From Ophiobolus disseminans (lineage: Eukaryota > Ascomycota > Dothideomycetes > Pleosporales > Phaeosphaeriaceae): DNA of 64,000 nucleotides. The notes beneath the pieces are model-generated. The model was not told the DNA's origin, did not search any database, and saw only the letters and a program-made list of their open reading frames with translations. Positions 1 to 10,390 of this stretch are shown piece after piece (position 1 is the first letter of the stretch; each line of letters begins with the position of its first letter). The translations under genes were made by a program, and so were the position numbers. The DNA lies in NCBI GenBank assembly GCA_010093685.1, contig MU006221.1, positions 1,209,491 to 1,273,490 of the forward strand, in the 5' to 3' direction.

Positions 1-814
1 TTCATGAAGAATTACTTTGCTTGTATGCAGAGCCAAGACTTCGACACTAGGAGCCTTGGTAAGGTCGAGGGTCTTTTCGAGTGAATTCAATATCTTCCGC
101 GGTCTCTTGCCTTCTTTGTCTGTGAACAGTACCAGTTCGCACAGCTAGCCAATGTTAGCTTCAGTAATCGTAGAACTTATGCATTCGGCAATGAACCTAC
201 TGTGATCGTGGCTCGCAGTTCTGCCTGTTTCACAGGCGGTGCCCCGTCCATGTAAGTCCTGTAGGTCTGCGCGTATGTGAACCGGTTCCCTCCCCTTGTA
301 TCATGACATCCCGGCAGGCTGTATTGAGATTTTCCTGAATACTGTATCCAATTATCTACATCCTCGTAGCCTCCAGTATTTTGCTTCGTCTTTGGGTCAA
401 CGCGTGGTACCCATCGCTTTTCGTCGTCGCAATATATGCGAACGTTGGCGGTATTCCTGTCTTGCACCTCTGTCATCTTACTAACGTCAGACATGAAGCC
501 TAATCGGTCGCGACCATATTAGCGAACAAAACCAAATACATCAATGAGCATGTCATCTTACCCTCGATTTTGTCGAATGCACCCTTGTCAGACTTCTTTC
601 TCTTCATGAGGTGCTCGTAGACGTGCTGATAATCTGCATCTGTGCTAGACTTCAGCCGCTCGGACGCCTTCTGCCCCATAAGCTTGGTTTCTTTCAGAGC
701 TTCAGTTATAGAACGACCGCCAGTACAGCTCTTGTTGTCAACCCAGTAGGTGAGAGCCGTGGTCTGACTAGCGAAGGCCATGGACAGCGCTAAAGAAAGG
801 ATAACAGAACGCAT
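1..814 (-). CDS. Secreted lysine-specific metallo-endopeptidase-like protein (3' end cut by window)
   Basis: Three exons fit on the minus strand: 562..814, 201..499 and 1..144, with introns of 62 and 56 nt; the second has a GCTAAC branch point. The start at 814 gives a typical signal peptide (MRSVILSLALSMAFASQTTA) followed by a cysteine-containing domain. Exon 3 runs open to the window edge and its last residues read VILHE, which fits the first half of an HExxH zinc site. This layout (signal peptide, Cys-containing propart, late HExxH) matches the fungal deuterolysin-like/lysine-specific metallo-endopeptidase family; that name is inferred from architecture, not from a search. The product would be a secreted zinc protease. 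The second half of the metal site lies outside the window, so activity cannot be judged. 232 codons are visible. Confidence 0.6.
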
Positions 815-916
815 GGTTGTGTGTAGATGGGAAGCTGCGAAGTGAAGCTGTACGAAAAGAGTGAATGTAGATGAACCTGAAGATGAAGATAGAGTAAACA
901 TTGCAGTCATACAGTC

Positions 917-924
917 TTATATAG
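917..924 (-). promoter_or_regulatory. TATA box of the metalloprotease gene
   Basis: On the minus strand this reads CTATATAA, about 103 nt upstream of the predicted ATG at 814, a spacing usual for secreted-protein genes in filamentous fungi. Confidence 0.45.
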
Positions 925-1743
925 AAGAGCATTTGCTTTGGTGACGAGCACTGACAACGCCTGTCCATCTGGGTTACCGTTCCGAAGACTGTGCTCACCC
1001 TGATACTGGCAAACACATAGCAGACTTGCACGGCACCCGAGGATGGCCTTAAACTGCGGCGTGTTGCTCCAGATTGCAAGGCTAAATTTGGATATCACGA
1101 TGTTAGGTACCTAGATGTGGACCATGGACACTGCTGACAGTCGTCCTCCGACAAGGCGTATACAGCCTTGGTAGCTTAAACCCTGTCCAAGTGAGGGCGA
1201 ATGCTCTTGAGACTAGTGCATTTCCAATATGTGACATGAGCCTTCCTCGCCAATGCGTCCAGCTTACGCCCGGTCAACGAGATCAAAGGAAGGTGGGCCT
1301 CAAAATGTCACGCCCTGAATAGCTTCACGGCGGCTAGAGTTTTCTTACTCCAGAATCTTCGGGATCGCAATGATATGAACGGGCCGCATCCGCAACTCTA
1401 GCCTTCTTGGGAGTTGTTGGACTAGAATCTTACAGTAGGATTTTAGGGCCGAGGCAGACCGGGGAGTTTCAATGGGATCACGGTAATTAACCGACTACTT
1501 TCTATGCCTAATGTGGTAATACAACAAGGGTGGTTGGTTGGTCGTGTTTCTATTTCAAGTGTGGCGCGTGCCAAGAGGCTCGTTTCATCCGTCAAGCGCT
1601 TACTTGTAGTAGGTGTAGCGCTAATGCTCACAAGGTACGAGCTATTCTGTACCTGCCTCAGCCCACCTACACTCACATGGGGCAGAACAGTTTGCATGGG
1701 TAGCAACAGACATCGAATTATTCCGACCACCATCGCGCAACCC

Positions 1744-1749
1744 TATATA
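1744..1749 (+). promoter_or_regulatory. TATA box of the cysteine-repeat protein gene
   Basis: TATATA lies 69-74 nt upstream of the ATG at 1818. Confidence 0.5.
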
Positions 1750-1817
1750 GATTCAGTTGTTCCACCATGCTTTCAAATTATCTCACCTTCAACCTTCATT
1801 AACATTCACTCTGCAAT

Positions 1818-4163
1818 ATGCATTCAAAAGACCTTTCTCTTGCTCTTGGGCTCCTGGCTCAGCTTGTATCTGCGCAAGAAGTAACTCCTGCCCCTCGTCC
1901 AGGTTCCTATTCCCTACTCCGCCGTGATGGCACACCTACTGCAGCCTGTCCAGAGCAGTTCGGAAACCCTCTGATGAACTGCAACGATCCAGCTTGTGGT
2001 GGCAAGTCTGATACCGCTCAAGTTTGCAAGAACAACAGTGGTAACGGCAAACCATGCCAGTGTCAAATCGGTACTGCAGGCGCGCCAGTCCCTTCCAACA
2101 CCAAAGTTACAGCAACAAATTCTGCTGGATCCACGATTGTCGGTGTCTACGCCCTGGTGACTATCGACAAATACAAGTCTCTCAAGCAACAACAGACTGT
2201 CACATTTACACAAACTTCGACCGGAAAGGACGGCAAAGAAACTGTCGCAGCGGCTGCTGCAGTAGTAGCGGCTGGCGGTGTAGCCTGGATTCTCGGTATG
2301 TTTTCCCTCAACTGCGTCTGGATCCATCCAGGATCCACTTTCAGTATCATTATAATTTACTAATGCTTGACAGGCACTGGTGCAGATGCTGCCGGCGCTG
2401 CGCTCCTCAAGGCCCCATCGACGCCAAATTCCAACAAGGACGACCCAGGCTGTCCTGCCAAGAAGAATAAATGCAAAGATTGCAAAGCCGTCTCAGGAAT
2501 CAACATCTGTGTCACACCCAACGGGGGTTGTGGTTGCGAACCGGAAGAGCAGTGCCCGGCTGGTGACGCAAAGCCCAAGTGTAGCGACAAGGAATGTACT
2601 GGCCAGAACGACAAATGTACCGTCGGTAAGAACAAAGACTGTGCCTGTAAGAGCGCTAGCTGCCCAACGGGCGATAAACAACCTCAATGCGACAACAAGG
2701 AGAAATGTAGTGGCAAGGATGGTAAGTGCACCCTTGGAGACAACAAAGACTGTGCCTGCAAAAGCTGCCCAACCGGAGACAAACAACCTCAATGCGACAA
2801 CAAGGAGAAGTGCAGTGGCAAGGATGGAAAGTGTACCCTTGGAGACGACAATGGCTGCGCATGTAAAGAGAATGCCTGCCCAGAAAAGCGGTACACACCA
2901 TTCTGTGACTTCTGTGGCAACAAGGGAAGCGACGGCAAATGCAAAGGCATCGCCGATAAGAACAACCTCTGGAAGGGATGCGACTGCTGGGAGGAGCCAC
3001 CAAATCCAGTCGACTATCCACAGCTGGATCAGGCCCTTCTCAAAGTTGATGTCGAAGGTCTACCAAAGATCTCTCCCAGCTCTTATTCATACGGTGGCGA
3101 TGACCCACTCAAGTGTCAGAATCTGTCGTACGACGCCAAACGGGATGTCCTTCAAAAGAGCATCGCTGAGTGGTGCAAGAGCGTGAACAGCAAAGAGGTG
3201 ACCAAGTCAGGGGCCACAGAGTTCAATTACAAGCGCTACGATTACGACTACTACAGCTACTGGCTCGCTGCGGGATACGACGGCAAATCGGGTGGAAACT
3301 GCGGCGACAAGGCAAAGATCACTGAGATCAACTGCGTCAGTACCATGATGGAGGCACTCTCTGATTGCAACATCGGACAGGATAAGTTCAAGGGGGCCGA
3401 GCTCACAGACGGATGCGTACGATACCAGATCACCTTCAGCCGATCAAAGAAGGACAACGACCCTCCCTTTAAGCCTTTGACTCAGGAACTGGCAACCTGC
3501 GCCAACGGCAACGACGACGTCAGCGCCGTGCCGTTCAACTTCTGGCAGGGCGTGTCCAAGAAGTTCTGCAAAGACGTCGGAGACGGCAAGACAGCGAAGA
3601 AGGCAGAGCTCAAGAACACGGATCTGCAAACGCGCTCCCTCTTTGGACGCACACCGCCCCCGAACCCAAAGGCTTACGGAGACTGGAAGTTCTTCTTCGA
3701 ATGGGAGCCAAAGTCGGGCACGTGTGCCAAAACCTGCGACGAAGCCATGAGCTCATTCACAAACTCATGTGGTCATTACGGGAACCAGGGAAACAACATG
3801 CTCAAGAAAGGCACCGTCGACACCGGCTGCGGAAAATACACCTACCGCCTCGAAGGCCCTCCACCACCTACAAAGCCTACACCGACACCCACGCCGACCC
3901 CGACACCCTGGATCCCTAATACCACAGACTGCAGACAATGGTTCTCTCTATTTTTCATCCGCTTTGGGATCACATTCAACACGGACGAGGGCAAGATGCG
4001 CGATGAGCTCAAGGGCTGCGGCGCCATCACGGACTGGAAAATCGAAGAACAAACAAGCGTCCGGAAATACATTACTTTCAACCTTCCGGTGGCGCTCAAG
4101 GCTGGTTGTGTGGAGAGGGCGATGAAGACTGCGACGGGCCTCGACACGAAGTGTTTGATGTAA
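1818..4163 (+). CDS. Large secreted cysteine-rich repeat protein, unknown function
   Basis: Exons 1818..2295 and 2374..4163 are joined by a 78-nt intron (GGTATGT donor, CTAATGCTTGACAG acceptor), giving about 755 aa. The N-terminus is a signal peptide (MHSKDLSLALGLLAQLVSAQ). An Ala/Val-rich hydrophobic stretch lies just before the intron; it could be a membrane segment or a low-complexity linker. After it come Cys-rich units with the pattern CPxGDxxPxC...C...C...CAC: one degenerate copy and two almost identical 35-residue copies. Next are a longer Cys-rich domain rich in Tyr/Asp, a Pro-Thr linker (PTPTPTPTPTP) and a final Cys-containing domain of about 85 residues. The domain-linker-domain layout recalls secreted wall or carbohydrate-associated proteins, but I recognise no catalytic motif. 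I leave the function open. Confidence 0.75.
2553..2870 (+). repeat. In-frame tandem repeat of 105 bp coding Cys-rich units
   Basis: Two units, 2661..2765 and 2766..2870, are nearly identical and each codes 35 residues starting CPTGDKQPQCDNKEKC. A diverged unit of 108 bp precedes them at 2553..2660. The period is a multiple of three, so copy-number change keeps the frame. Differences between the two good copies are mostly at third codon positions except near the end of the second. Confidence 0.85.
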
Positions 4164-4404
4164 GCGAGCGGCTCAGAGTAGATGTACTTTTATGGGTTAT
4201 TTGATAGCATAGAGTTGCGGGAGGGGCGCATAGCGATTTGGGGTTCAATAGAGATTTTTGCTTTGTACGGTAGATACTGTTAAGGATTTTAAAATGGAGC
4301 TTGTATATCCTCACAACATTATCAAAAGTTTGGAAATATTTAAAAAAGGATTTGAGAATAGACAGGCCTCAGTGTGCTATACATGTCCCACTCCCTTCAA
4401 ACCT

Positions 4405-5700
4405 TCACCATCCCACCTCATCCTCCCTACATCTCTCCTCCTCCACATCCCTTCTAACATCCCACTTCGCCCCACTCCCTCTCCGCGCACCCGACCGCCT
4501 GACATCCACACTACTCTCTCTCCTCATAAACGTGTGATAGATCCTCTCTCGTACCGGACTCGCCGTCCTCGTTCTCTTACACTCAGACGCAACATCACCA
4601 TCAGCAGAATCAAAAGCCCTCCGCACATCCCCCGCCTGCACGCCCCTGCCCCTCCCCCCATCCTCACCCCTACGCCCCCTCACACCAACCCCATGCGCCC
4701 TCCACTCGCCACAAAACAAATTCCTCCCGTCCCCCAAATCGCGCCAACTCCTTATTACAAGCCTAACCTGCCCGCCCGTCGCATGCGGAAACAAGTAACT
4801 ACTCACGCTCCAGTCCGTCGCGCACGATGCGCAATTCTGCGTAGAGGGGTAAGTCCACCCGCGCCGCAACACATTGTCAATGGCAGCCATGAGCCCCGAG
4901 TGCCCGTTCTCGCTCTCCCGGTGCCCGGCGAGGATGTGTGGCATCAGCGGCCAGAGGTGCGTGAGTAAAGATTTGCGGGATGCGCACCACGAGGGGAGGA
5001 TTAGTGCGAAGGAAGTGTGCAGCAAGAATTGGCCGTCGACTATGCGGGCTGAGATGTCGATTTTAGTTGGGATGGGAGTGCGGAAGAGTTTCGGCATGCT
5101 GGCTTCGCTGTAAGAAAAAGATGAGAGCGGGATGCCGTGTGCGGGGCCATGCAGGGCGTGGGCGAGGGCGAGCCGAATGTGGTGGTAGCGCAGTGTGTAT
5201 GAGGGGGAGGCGGGGAGGTGGGAATTAAAATCTGCACAAGCTCTGTTGCTGTCGTTGGGATTTGTAGGAACGGAGGTAGCGTCCCAGGCGTGGAAAAGGT
5301 CGCACCATGAGCAGTACCAGTGGCCGGGGAAAGCGCGTTCGACGATGTCTTCGATCTGGCGGCGCTTTTCGAAACGTGGTTTGACGGTGGAAATATGTGA
5401 GGTTAGGTGGTTGGATCCGAGGGCGTAGTAGATGTACCGACTTGATATGCTGAGGGAGGCTGATGATGCGGTGTCGAGGTATAAGGCGACTTGCTGTATC
5501 AACTCAACTGGCAGGCCGAGAATGGGAGCGGTCTGTGGTTTGATCGTCTGCTCGAGGGACGAGTCGTAATCAAGTGAGTCGATGCTAGATCTTGGCGTGG
5601 CTGATTCGGACGCTATCGACGATGCTGTCGAAGTCGAAGTACGCGAGCTCGAGCTCGGGGACCGATGAAATAAGCGCATATTTATCATCCTGTCTTCCAA
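4405..5700 (-). CDS. F-box protein
   Basis: Single exon of 431 codons. A Ser/Thr-rich N-terminus (about residues 1-55) is followed by an F-box-like segment, ILGLPVELIQQVALYLD, at about 60-76 and continuing to about 100. F-box proteins bring substrates to SCF ubiquitin ligases; the partner cannot be inferred. A Cys/Trp motif (WYCSWCDLFHAW) follows, then a conserved-looking domain with a CxxC (NCASC) and a YLFPHATGGQ segment. The last 90 residues are Arg/Gly-rich and look less constrained, so the true end may be earlier or spliced. Start choice is uncertain between the first and eighth residue (both Met). Confidence 0.65.
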   Translation of the reverse strand: MEDRMINMRLFHRSPSSSSRTSTSTASSIASESATPRSSIDSLDYDSSLEQTIKPQTAPILGLPVELIQQVALYLDTASSASLSISSRYIYYALGSNHLTSHISTVKPRFEKRRQIEDIVERAFPGHWYCSWCDLFHAWDATSVPTNPNDSNRACADFNSHLPASPSYTLRYHHIRLALAHALHGPAHGIPLSSFSYSEASMPKLFRTPIPTKIDISARIVDGQFLLHTSFALILPSWCASRKSLLTHLWPLMPHILAGHRESENGHSGLMAAIDNVLRRGWTYPSTQNCASCATDWSVSSYLFPHATGGQVRLVIRSWRDLGDGRNLFCGEWRAHGVGVRGRRGEDGGRGRGVQAGDVRRAFDSADGDVASECKRTRTASPVRERIYHTFMRRESSVDVRRSGARRGSGAKWDVRRDVEEERCREDEVGW

Positions 5701-6509
5701 CTCTTCTCAGTCTCTTCTTCGTCCTCCTCTTAATTCTACGACGCAAGTCCAACAATGAACAAAACAGCAAGGTAAAGACCCGACAGAACAAGAAAGGTTA
5801 TGTGGAATGACATGTACACTCAGCTTCATACAACTCTACGAGGCTCAAATTCGAAAATCAGTCGCGTTGCACAACAGCGAAAAGAAGGCATCGAGGGTAG
5901 TCAGCCCTTATCAACCCTCCCCCCGAAGCAGGTGTACCCTGGCACCTGACGTCCTCATACGCGCGCTAAGCGTCACTGACACCTCCCACGAGGCTTGAAA
6001 CATGTGCGCAGGACCCTGGCAGCGGTGAGATGAGACAACCGGTTTGTCGCGTGGAACGTCAAGTCATTCACCTGATTGACCCGGTGTAGGTGGCACTAAC
6101 TGCATATAGTTAGTGACCGTTGACCGACTCGGCAAAGTTGCAGCGCCTGGACCCTTGGCCGTTTAGACCCGCTAGGATGTGGCTTTAGAGTTCACCATTC
6201 AGACGTTGTGGCGGGATTGAGGCGTAAATGTGATGGAATTACCTGGTATTAATGTCTGCTGTCCAAACGCCGTGTATGCTCGCTGAAGAACGTTCGCTTG
6301 CTTCCCATGAATCGTCACAAGAGGTCTGATATTCCAGGCCTCAGAAAATGTATGTTACAAGTGCGCTGGATTGTTCCGCGTGCGCGAAACGCCTCAAGCC
6401 TGATGAGCCGACTGTGTGTAATGTGCGGCTACTGCGCCTGGAGTATGGGCCTTCCACTCGCCAATCGTTGGAGTACTTCACATGTGTTCGAAACCATCTA
6501 AATTCCGAC
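5701..6509. other. Intergenic region, no gene seen
   Basis: About 800 nt between the F-box gene promoter side and the 3' end of KEI1. Short open frames here lack start context, splice support or recognisable motifs. Confidence 0.5.
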
Positions 6510-7481
6510 CTATCGCGGAAGTTCCGGATTGAGGTTCAACTGCGGCACAGGCGGCCCCGTACCGGATCGCCGCCTCCGTTCGCGCTCGTTGAATCCAACA
6601 GGCTGTTCAAGCTGTGTCGCCTTCTTGAACTTGCCACCAACACCCCGCATCCACTCGCCATCCTCATCAGCACCGAGCCAGTACTGGGGTGAGCCACTTA
6701 GCATTGCCCGCCCGAGCTTGCCCTTCCAGCCGTTGCCCTCCTCCTTGCCCTCGGTGAAGGGGTTCTCAGCCAGGTCGTTTGCAGAGGTCTGCATATTGTT
6801 CGAGTTGTACCACGCAGCGGAGGAGGCGTTTGCGGCGATGTGTGTGCGCAGGCACTGGCGTGCAAAGGCCAGCATGACGAAGACGAAGTAGACGCGCAGC
6901 GCCCAGAAGCTGGCGATAAGGGAGATGCTCATGATGCTTCCGCTCTGGAAGATGGCGTTGCCGATGCCAGCGCCGGCCTCTGCAGCGTGCCCCAGAGCGA
7001 CAGCGTTCTGGCCTGCTTGCATCCCCTGGCTGGGCTCAGCAATGACATCGACCTTAGAGACGTTGTACTTGGGGCTGGTGAAGCCGGCATTATCCGAGAT
7101 GCCATGCGACCCCGGCACGTTTGACTCGCCGGGTTGCGCTGCGAGGGTGGAGAACCATGCGATGCCAAAGAAGGCGGTGTAGAGCGCGTTGATGACCGAA
7201 TCCAGCACATACAGATGCGCCAGCAGAAGCGTCTCGAGCGGACTTTGCAGTCTGATGTGTTTGTAGAGGAAAACTGTGGCGAGAAGGGCGACGGTGGAGT
7301 AGAGGTACATAGACAGCTGCCAGCCATCGATGCGCGCCCCCGTGATGCTGGCGAGAAGTCCGTAGAGGCCGGACACTTTGTTAATGACCTGCAAGAAGGT
7401 GATAATCTCGGCGCCTGTACGGAGCGACATCCTCTGGAGGAATGTCTGCAAGCTCATGTCAGTTTCCGCCATGTCGCTCAT
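6510..7481 (-). CDS. KEI1: Inositol phosphorylceramide synthase subunit Kei1
   Basis: Single exon, 323 aa from the Met at 7481. The open frame extends 50 codons further upstream but that stretch is basic and unlike the family, so I use MSDMAETDM as the start. The N-terminal segment with LRTGAEIITFLQVINKVSGL and further hydrophobic helices fits the Kei1 (DUF1753) family. In yeast, Kei1 binds the IPC synthase Aur1 in the Golgi and is needed for its activity and location. I see about four membrane segments: two in the first 80 residues, one around LLAHLYVLDSVINALYTAFF, and one near SIMSISLIASFWALRVYFVF. The C-terminal tail is hydrophilic. Cleavage by Kex2, known in yeast, cannot be judged here. 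Confidence 0.8.
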   Translation of the reverse strand: MSDMAETDMSLQTFLQRMSLRTGAEIITFLQVINKVSGLYGLLASITGARIDGWQLSMYLYSTVALLATVFLYKHIRLQSPLETLLLAHLYVLDSVINALYTAFFGIAWFSTLAAQPGESNVPGSHGISDNAGFTSPKYNVSKVDVIAEPSQGMQAGQNAVALGHAAEAGAGIGNAIFQSGSIMSISLIASFWALRVYFVFVMLAFARQCLRTHIAANASSAAWYNSNNMQTSANDLAENPFTEGKEEGNGWKGKLGRAMLSGSPQYWLGADEDGEWMRGVGGKFKKATQLEQPVGFNERERRRRSGTGPPVPQLNLNPELPR

Positions 7482-8034
7482 TGTTGTGGTGGTTAATGTG
7501 GACTCGGGGTTGACGTACCCTCGGGCGCGGAATCTCCAGAACATGAGAAGGCGCCATGGCGGCCTTTGTTTGTTCGCAGGCCGGTTCTTCACGTGACGTA
7601 CGGTCAAAGCAGAAATACGATAGCTATGCACTGGTAATGTTGTGATTTGGGTGTATGGGAGGAGACTGGAGGTCGTGAGGTGTGAAAGAGCGTCGAAAGA
7701 AAGTGGTCCGCGCGGAAGTCTCGGGTAGATTTGCTCACTGTTGCAAGGCTGACAGCGCTAACTAAGCCCCTTTCCATGACGCTGCACGCGCACAGCACTT
7801 CACATTTCGACATTGTTTTCGCAATGTAAACGCGCTTCAATGCATCGTCACGACTTTCCGCGACGCTTCTGATGATGCTTAACGTGAAGTGGTGGTGTTT
7901 GGGAAGGGACGCAGCGATGACGTAGTGCAACTAACTCAACCGCCTCCTTGCTGCATGGTGGAAGTATATAAGAGCTGACGTACCTGCACTTACCATATTA
8001 CCGATTTACACTCGTCTAGGCTTGTTTGATCGAA
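7482..8034. promoter_or_regulatory. Divergent promoter between KEI1 and the SDR gene
   Basis: About 550 nt between divergent starts. A good TATA box (TATATAAG) lies at 7965..7972, 63-70 nt before the SDR ATG. No TATA was noted for KEI1, as is usual for housekeeping genes. Confidence 0.5.
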
Positions 8035-9380
8035 ATGGCAGACTACCAACCTCCCGCACTAAAGGTGCAACAGCAGGATCTGAAAGGCAAAGTAGCTATT
8101 GTAACGTACGTGCTGTATTTATGTTGTACTTTATCACTGCTGTTAGCTTTTGCATGACATTGAGCGTTCCTTCCCTATTTTATCACTTTATTATCACTTC
8201 CTGGAATGTGCGAAATATCTCAGCCGGGCAGATGTCTTGTGTGCTGAAATGGCATTAGTATTTCTACACGCACCAGGCGTTACGAGAACTCGTGCCCCAG
8301 GTTGCAATGTCCTGTCTATCTTCAACATCTGCTTTTAAATCTAGTGTACTGTTGAAACTTCTGTGGGGTTAAATAGGCTTCCTGCTAGGTTTTATGTAAT
8401 AGGACACGAGTTCTTACGACACCCAATGCACGTCTTTCAATTTACGCAATTAAACCACGTCTCCATCTCCTAGTCCATCGAAATAACCTACCCTCCTTCC
8501 TCACAATCATTTCATCTACGCTACCGTTATATCAAGACTATTTTTCTCCGTCACCAACTCCTTACCGTACAACATCTAACCTCTCCCCAGCGGCGCATCC
8601 AAAGGCATCGGCCGCGCCATCGCCCTCGACCTCTCCACCCGTGGCTGCTCCATCCTCGGCACCTACTCGTCCCCACAATCCGCACACATCTTCGACGTCC
8701 TCGCGCACACCATCCAGGACGTCTACCACGCCTCCGGGACCCCCGACGCGGCCCCCAAACTCGCAGGCGTCGTCGCAGACATCACGTCCCTCGCCTCCAT
8801 CGGCGCAGTGCTGCAATGCATCGAACGCGACTTTGCAAATAAAATCGACATTTTGGTTTTGAATGCGAGTTTCAATACTAGGCCCAAGATTGGCCAGGCG
8901 AGTGAATCCGATATCGAAAAGAGTTTGGTCGGCAATTTGCAGTGGCCGATTGTGTTGCTTGAGAATTTGGTTAGGCATAATGTTTTCAACCAGAATAGTC
9001 GCGTCGTGACGATCTCGAGTGACCGCGTGCGCGACCCATCTCCAGGGTCGTCGCTCTTCAATGCGACGAAAGCGGGACTCGAGGCGCTGAGTCGGAGTTG
9101 GGCGATTGAGTTGCCCGTCACGTTTCCGGGGACGACGGTGAATGCGGTGAGCGTGGGGTTGACGGACACGCCTGGGCTGCGGGGGTTTTCGGCCGCGGCG
9201 GTGGAGGCGCTCAAGGCACAGCGAGTGCCCAAGGTGAAGGTTGTGGAGGGGGGGAGGATGGGGTATGCGGAGGACGTGGCGGATGTGGTAGGGTGGTTGG
9301 TGAGTGAGAAGGCGCGGTGGGTGACGGGGAGTGTTGTTGCTGCGAATGGAGGGGCGGAGTGGGTTGGTGGGAGTTCGTAG
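8035..9380 (+). CDS. Short-chain dehydrogenase/reductase-like protein with Phe at the catalytic Tyr position
   Basis: Exons 8035..8105 and 8591..9380 give 286 aa. The junction restores the Rossmann motif exactly: VT|GASKGIGR, the classical SDR TGxxxGxG cofactor site. The 485-nt intron (GTACGT donor, CTCTCCCCAG acceptor) is about six to eight times longer than the others here. LVLNASFN replaces the usual NNAG strand. Asn139 and Ser166/Ser167 lie where the SDR tetrad Asn and Ser are expected. The YxxxK site reads F-N-A-T-K: Phe180 (TTC, 9057..9059) in place of Tyr, with Lys184 kept. Classical SDRs need that Tyr as proton donor, so this protein may be catalytically weak, use another residue, or act as a binding protein. 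The C-terminal Gly/Val-rich region is typical. Substrate unknown. Confidence 0.8.
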
Positions 9381-9404
9381 CAGATGTGACGAAGTAGACC
9401 ACTT

Positions 9405-9880
9405 CTGTATTTACATGAGCCGGACATATTTTCTGGTGCCTCTTGAAGTGGGACAGATTCTTGGTCGTATACCCCTTGGGACAACCCTCGCAGACTTTAT
9501 CTGGAGCCGTTCCACTCACACGCATCGTCTCCAACTTCCTCTTCGCCAAGGCGTTCCCTCTCTCCGCCCTAGAGTAATGCTTACCTTTCGCTAACCGCTG
9601 AAACTTCGCATTACTAGTTTTCAATCTATCTTTAGCCTCCTGTGCTGCAATGTTTTCAACCTTAAGGCCTGGCCCTTCACTCATTCTCTGTACTTCTTGC
9701 CAGCTTCCTTGCCCTTCTCGGATTGCTCAAACCTCTTCCTCCTTGCCTTGCCTGCGTTTGAGAGTCATATCTCCTCTGGCCCTCTGCAATTTGTTCTCTT
9801 CTCTCGCTCTCCCAGTCGCTCGGGTCTTGAGAAACGTCTTGAATGTGTGGAGAATTAAGCTCGTTGAGTCAGGGTAGGCT
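9405..9880 (-). pseudogene. Decayed KGK-repeat / zinc-finger-like gene
   Basis: On the minus strand, three frames in succession give protein-like text: first LNSPHIQDVSQDPSDWESER, then KARRKRFEQSEKGKEAGKKY, then a helix-rich basic stretch and a Cys/His cluster at 9415..9492 (CEGC ... FKRHQKIC). The frame changes fall near 9740-9760 and near 9680, and no introns explain them. The middle part resembles RYExSEKGK-type repeat proteins common in fungal genomes (recalled family, not searched). The Cys/His cluster could bind zinc (CxxC then HxxxC). A stop precedes the first block, where an intron acceptor could lie. I read it as a gene broken by at least two indels, or a region with base errors. Its tail abuts the SDR gene on the other strand. 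Confidence 0.4.
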
Positions 9881-10390
9881 GCAAAGTCCACAGTAGGTGA
9901 ACTCGTAACAGTCCCAGCTTGATAGACTCGGGTCATGATGATTAATGTCCTAGGATACAACGCCCTGTCTACCTTTGCGTTCTTATCAAGATTTCTTGAA
10001 GTCTTCATAGTGCTGTGAGGATATCCAGGCATCCTGTTGAGATCTTGCAGCGCCTAGTGGTGCACCACCTAGCATGAGCTCCTTCGTACAGCCCTGACGT
10101 CCAATGGTTGATTGAGTGTTGGGCGGCAACATGAGACCGTCGAGGTCGTGCTTGAACTTCATCTCAATGATTGTCCATGTTTGTTGATTCGAACCGACTC
10201 CATATCGTCCTCGACCATCCAACCTCCTTCTGTAACTGCATGACCTGAACCCCATCTTCTCATAGTCTTTTGCCTCAGAACTTGCCGTTCATACCACCCA
10301 ACGTTTGTATGCCAGCAGTCACCTTCTTTCTGGACTCTCCCGTGAACTTGTTAAAGTATACAAATTGTTACCTGGATTGACTAATATTGT
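9881..10390. other. Intergenic region, no supported gene
   Basis: A minus-strand open frame at 9986..10255 codes about 89 residues, including TIIEMKFKHDLDGLMLPP, that look protein-like, but I could not join it to anything or recognise a family. It might be the 5' part of the decayed gene next to it. Confidence 0.35.

Larger units (their letters stand above)
815..1817. other. Divergent intergenic region
   Basis: About 1 kb separates the divergently transcribed metalloprotease and cysteine-repeat genes. I see TATA-like sites near both genes but no convincing coding segment. The open frame reaching upstream of 1818 is not supported as coding. Confidence 0.5.
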
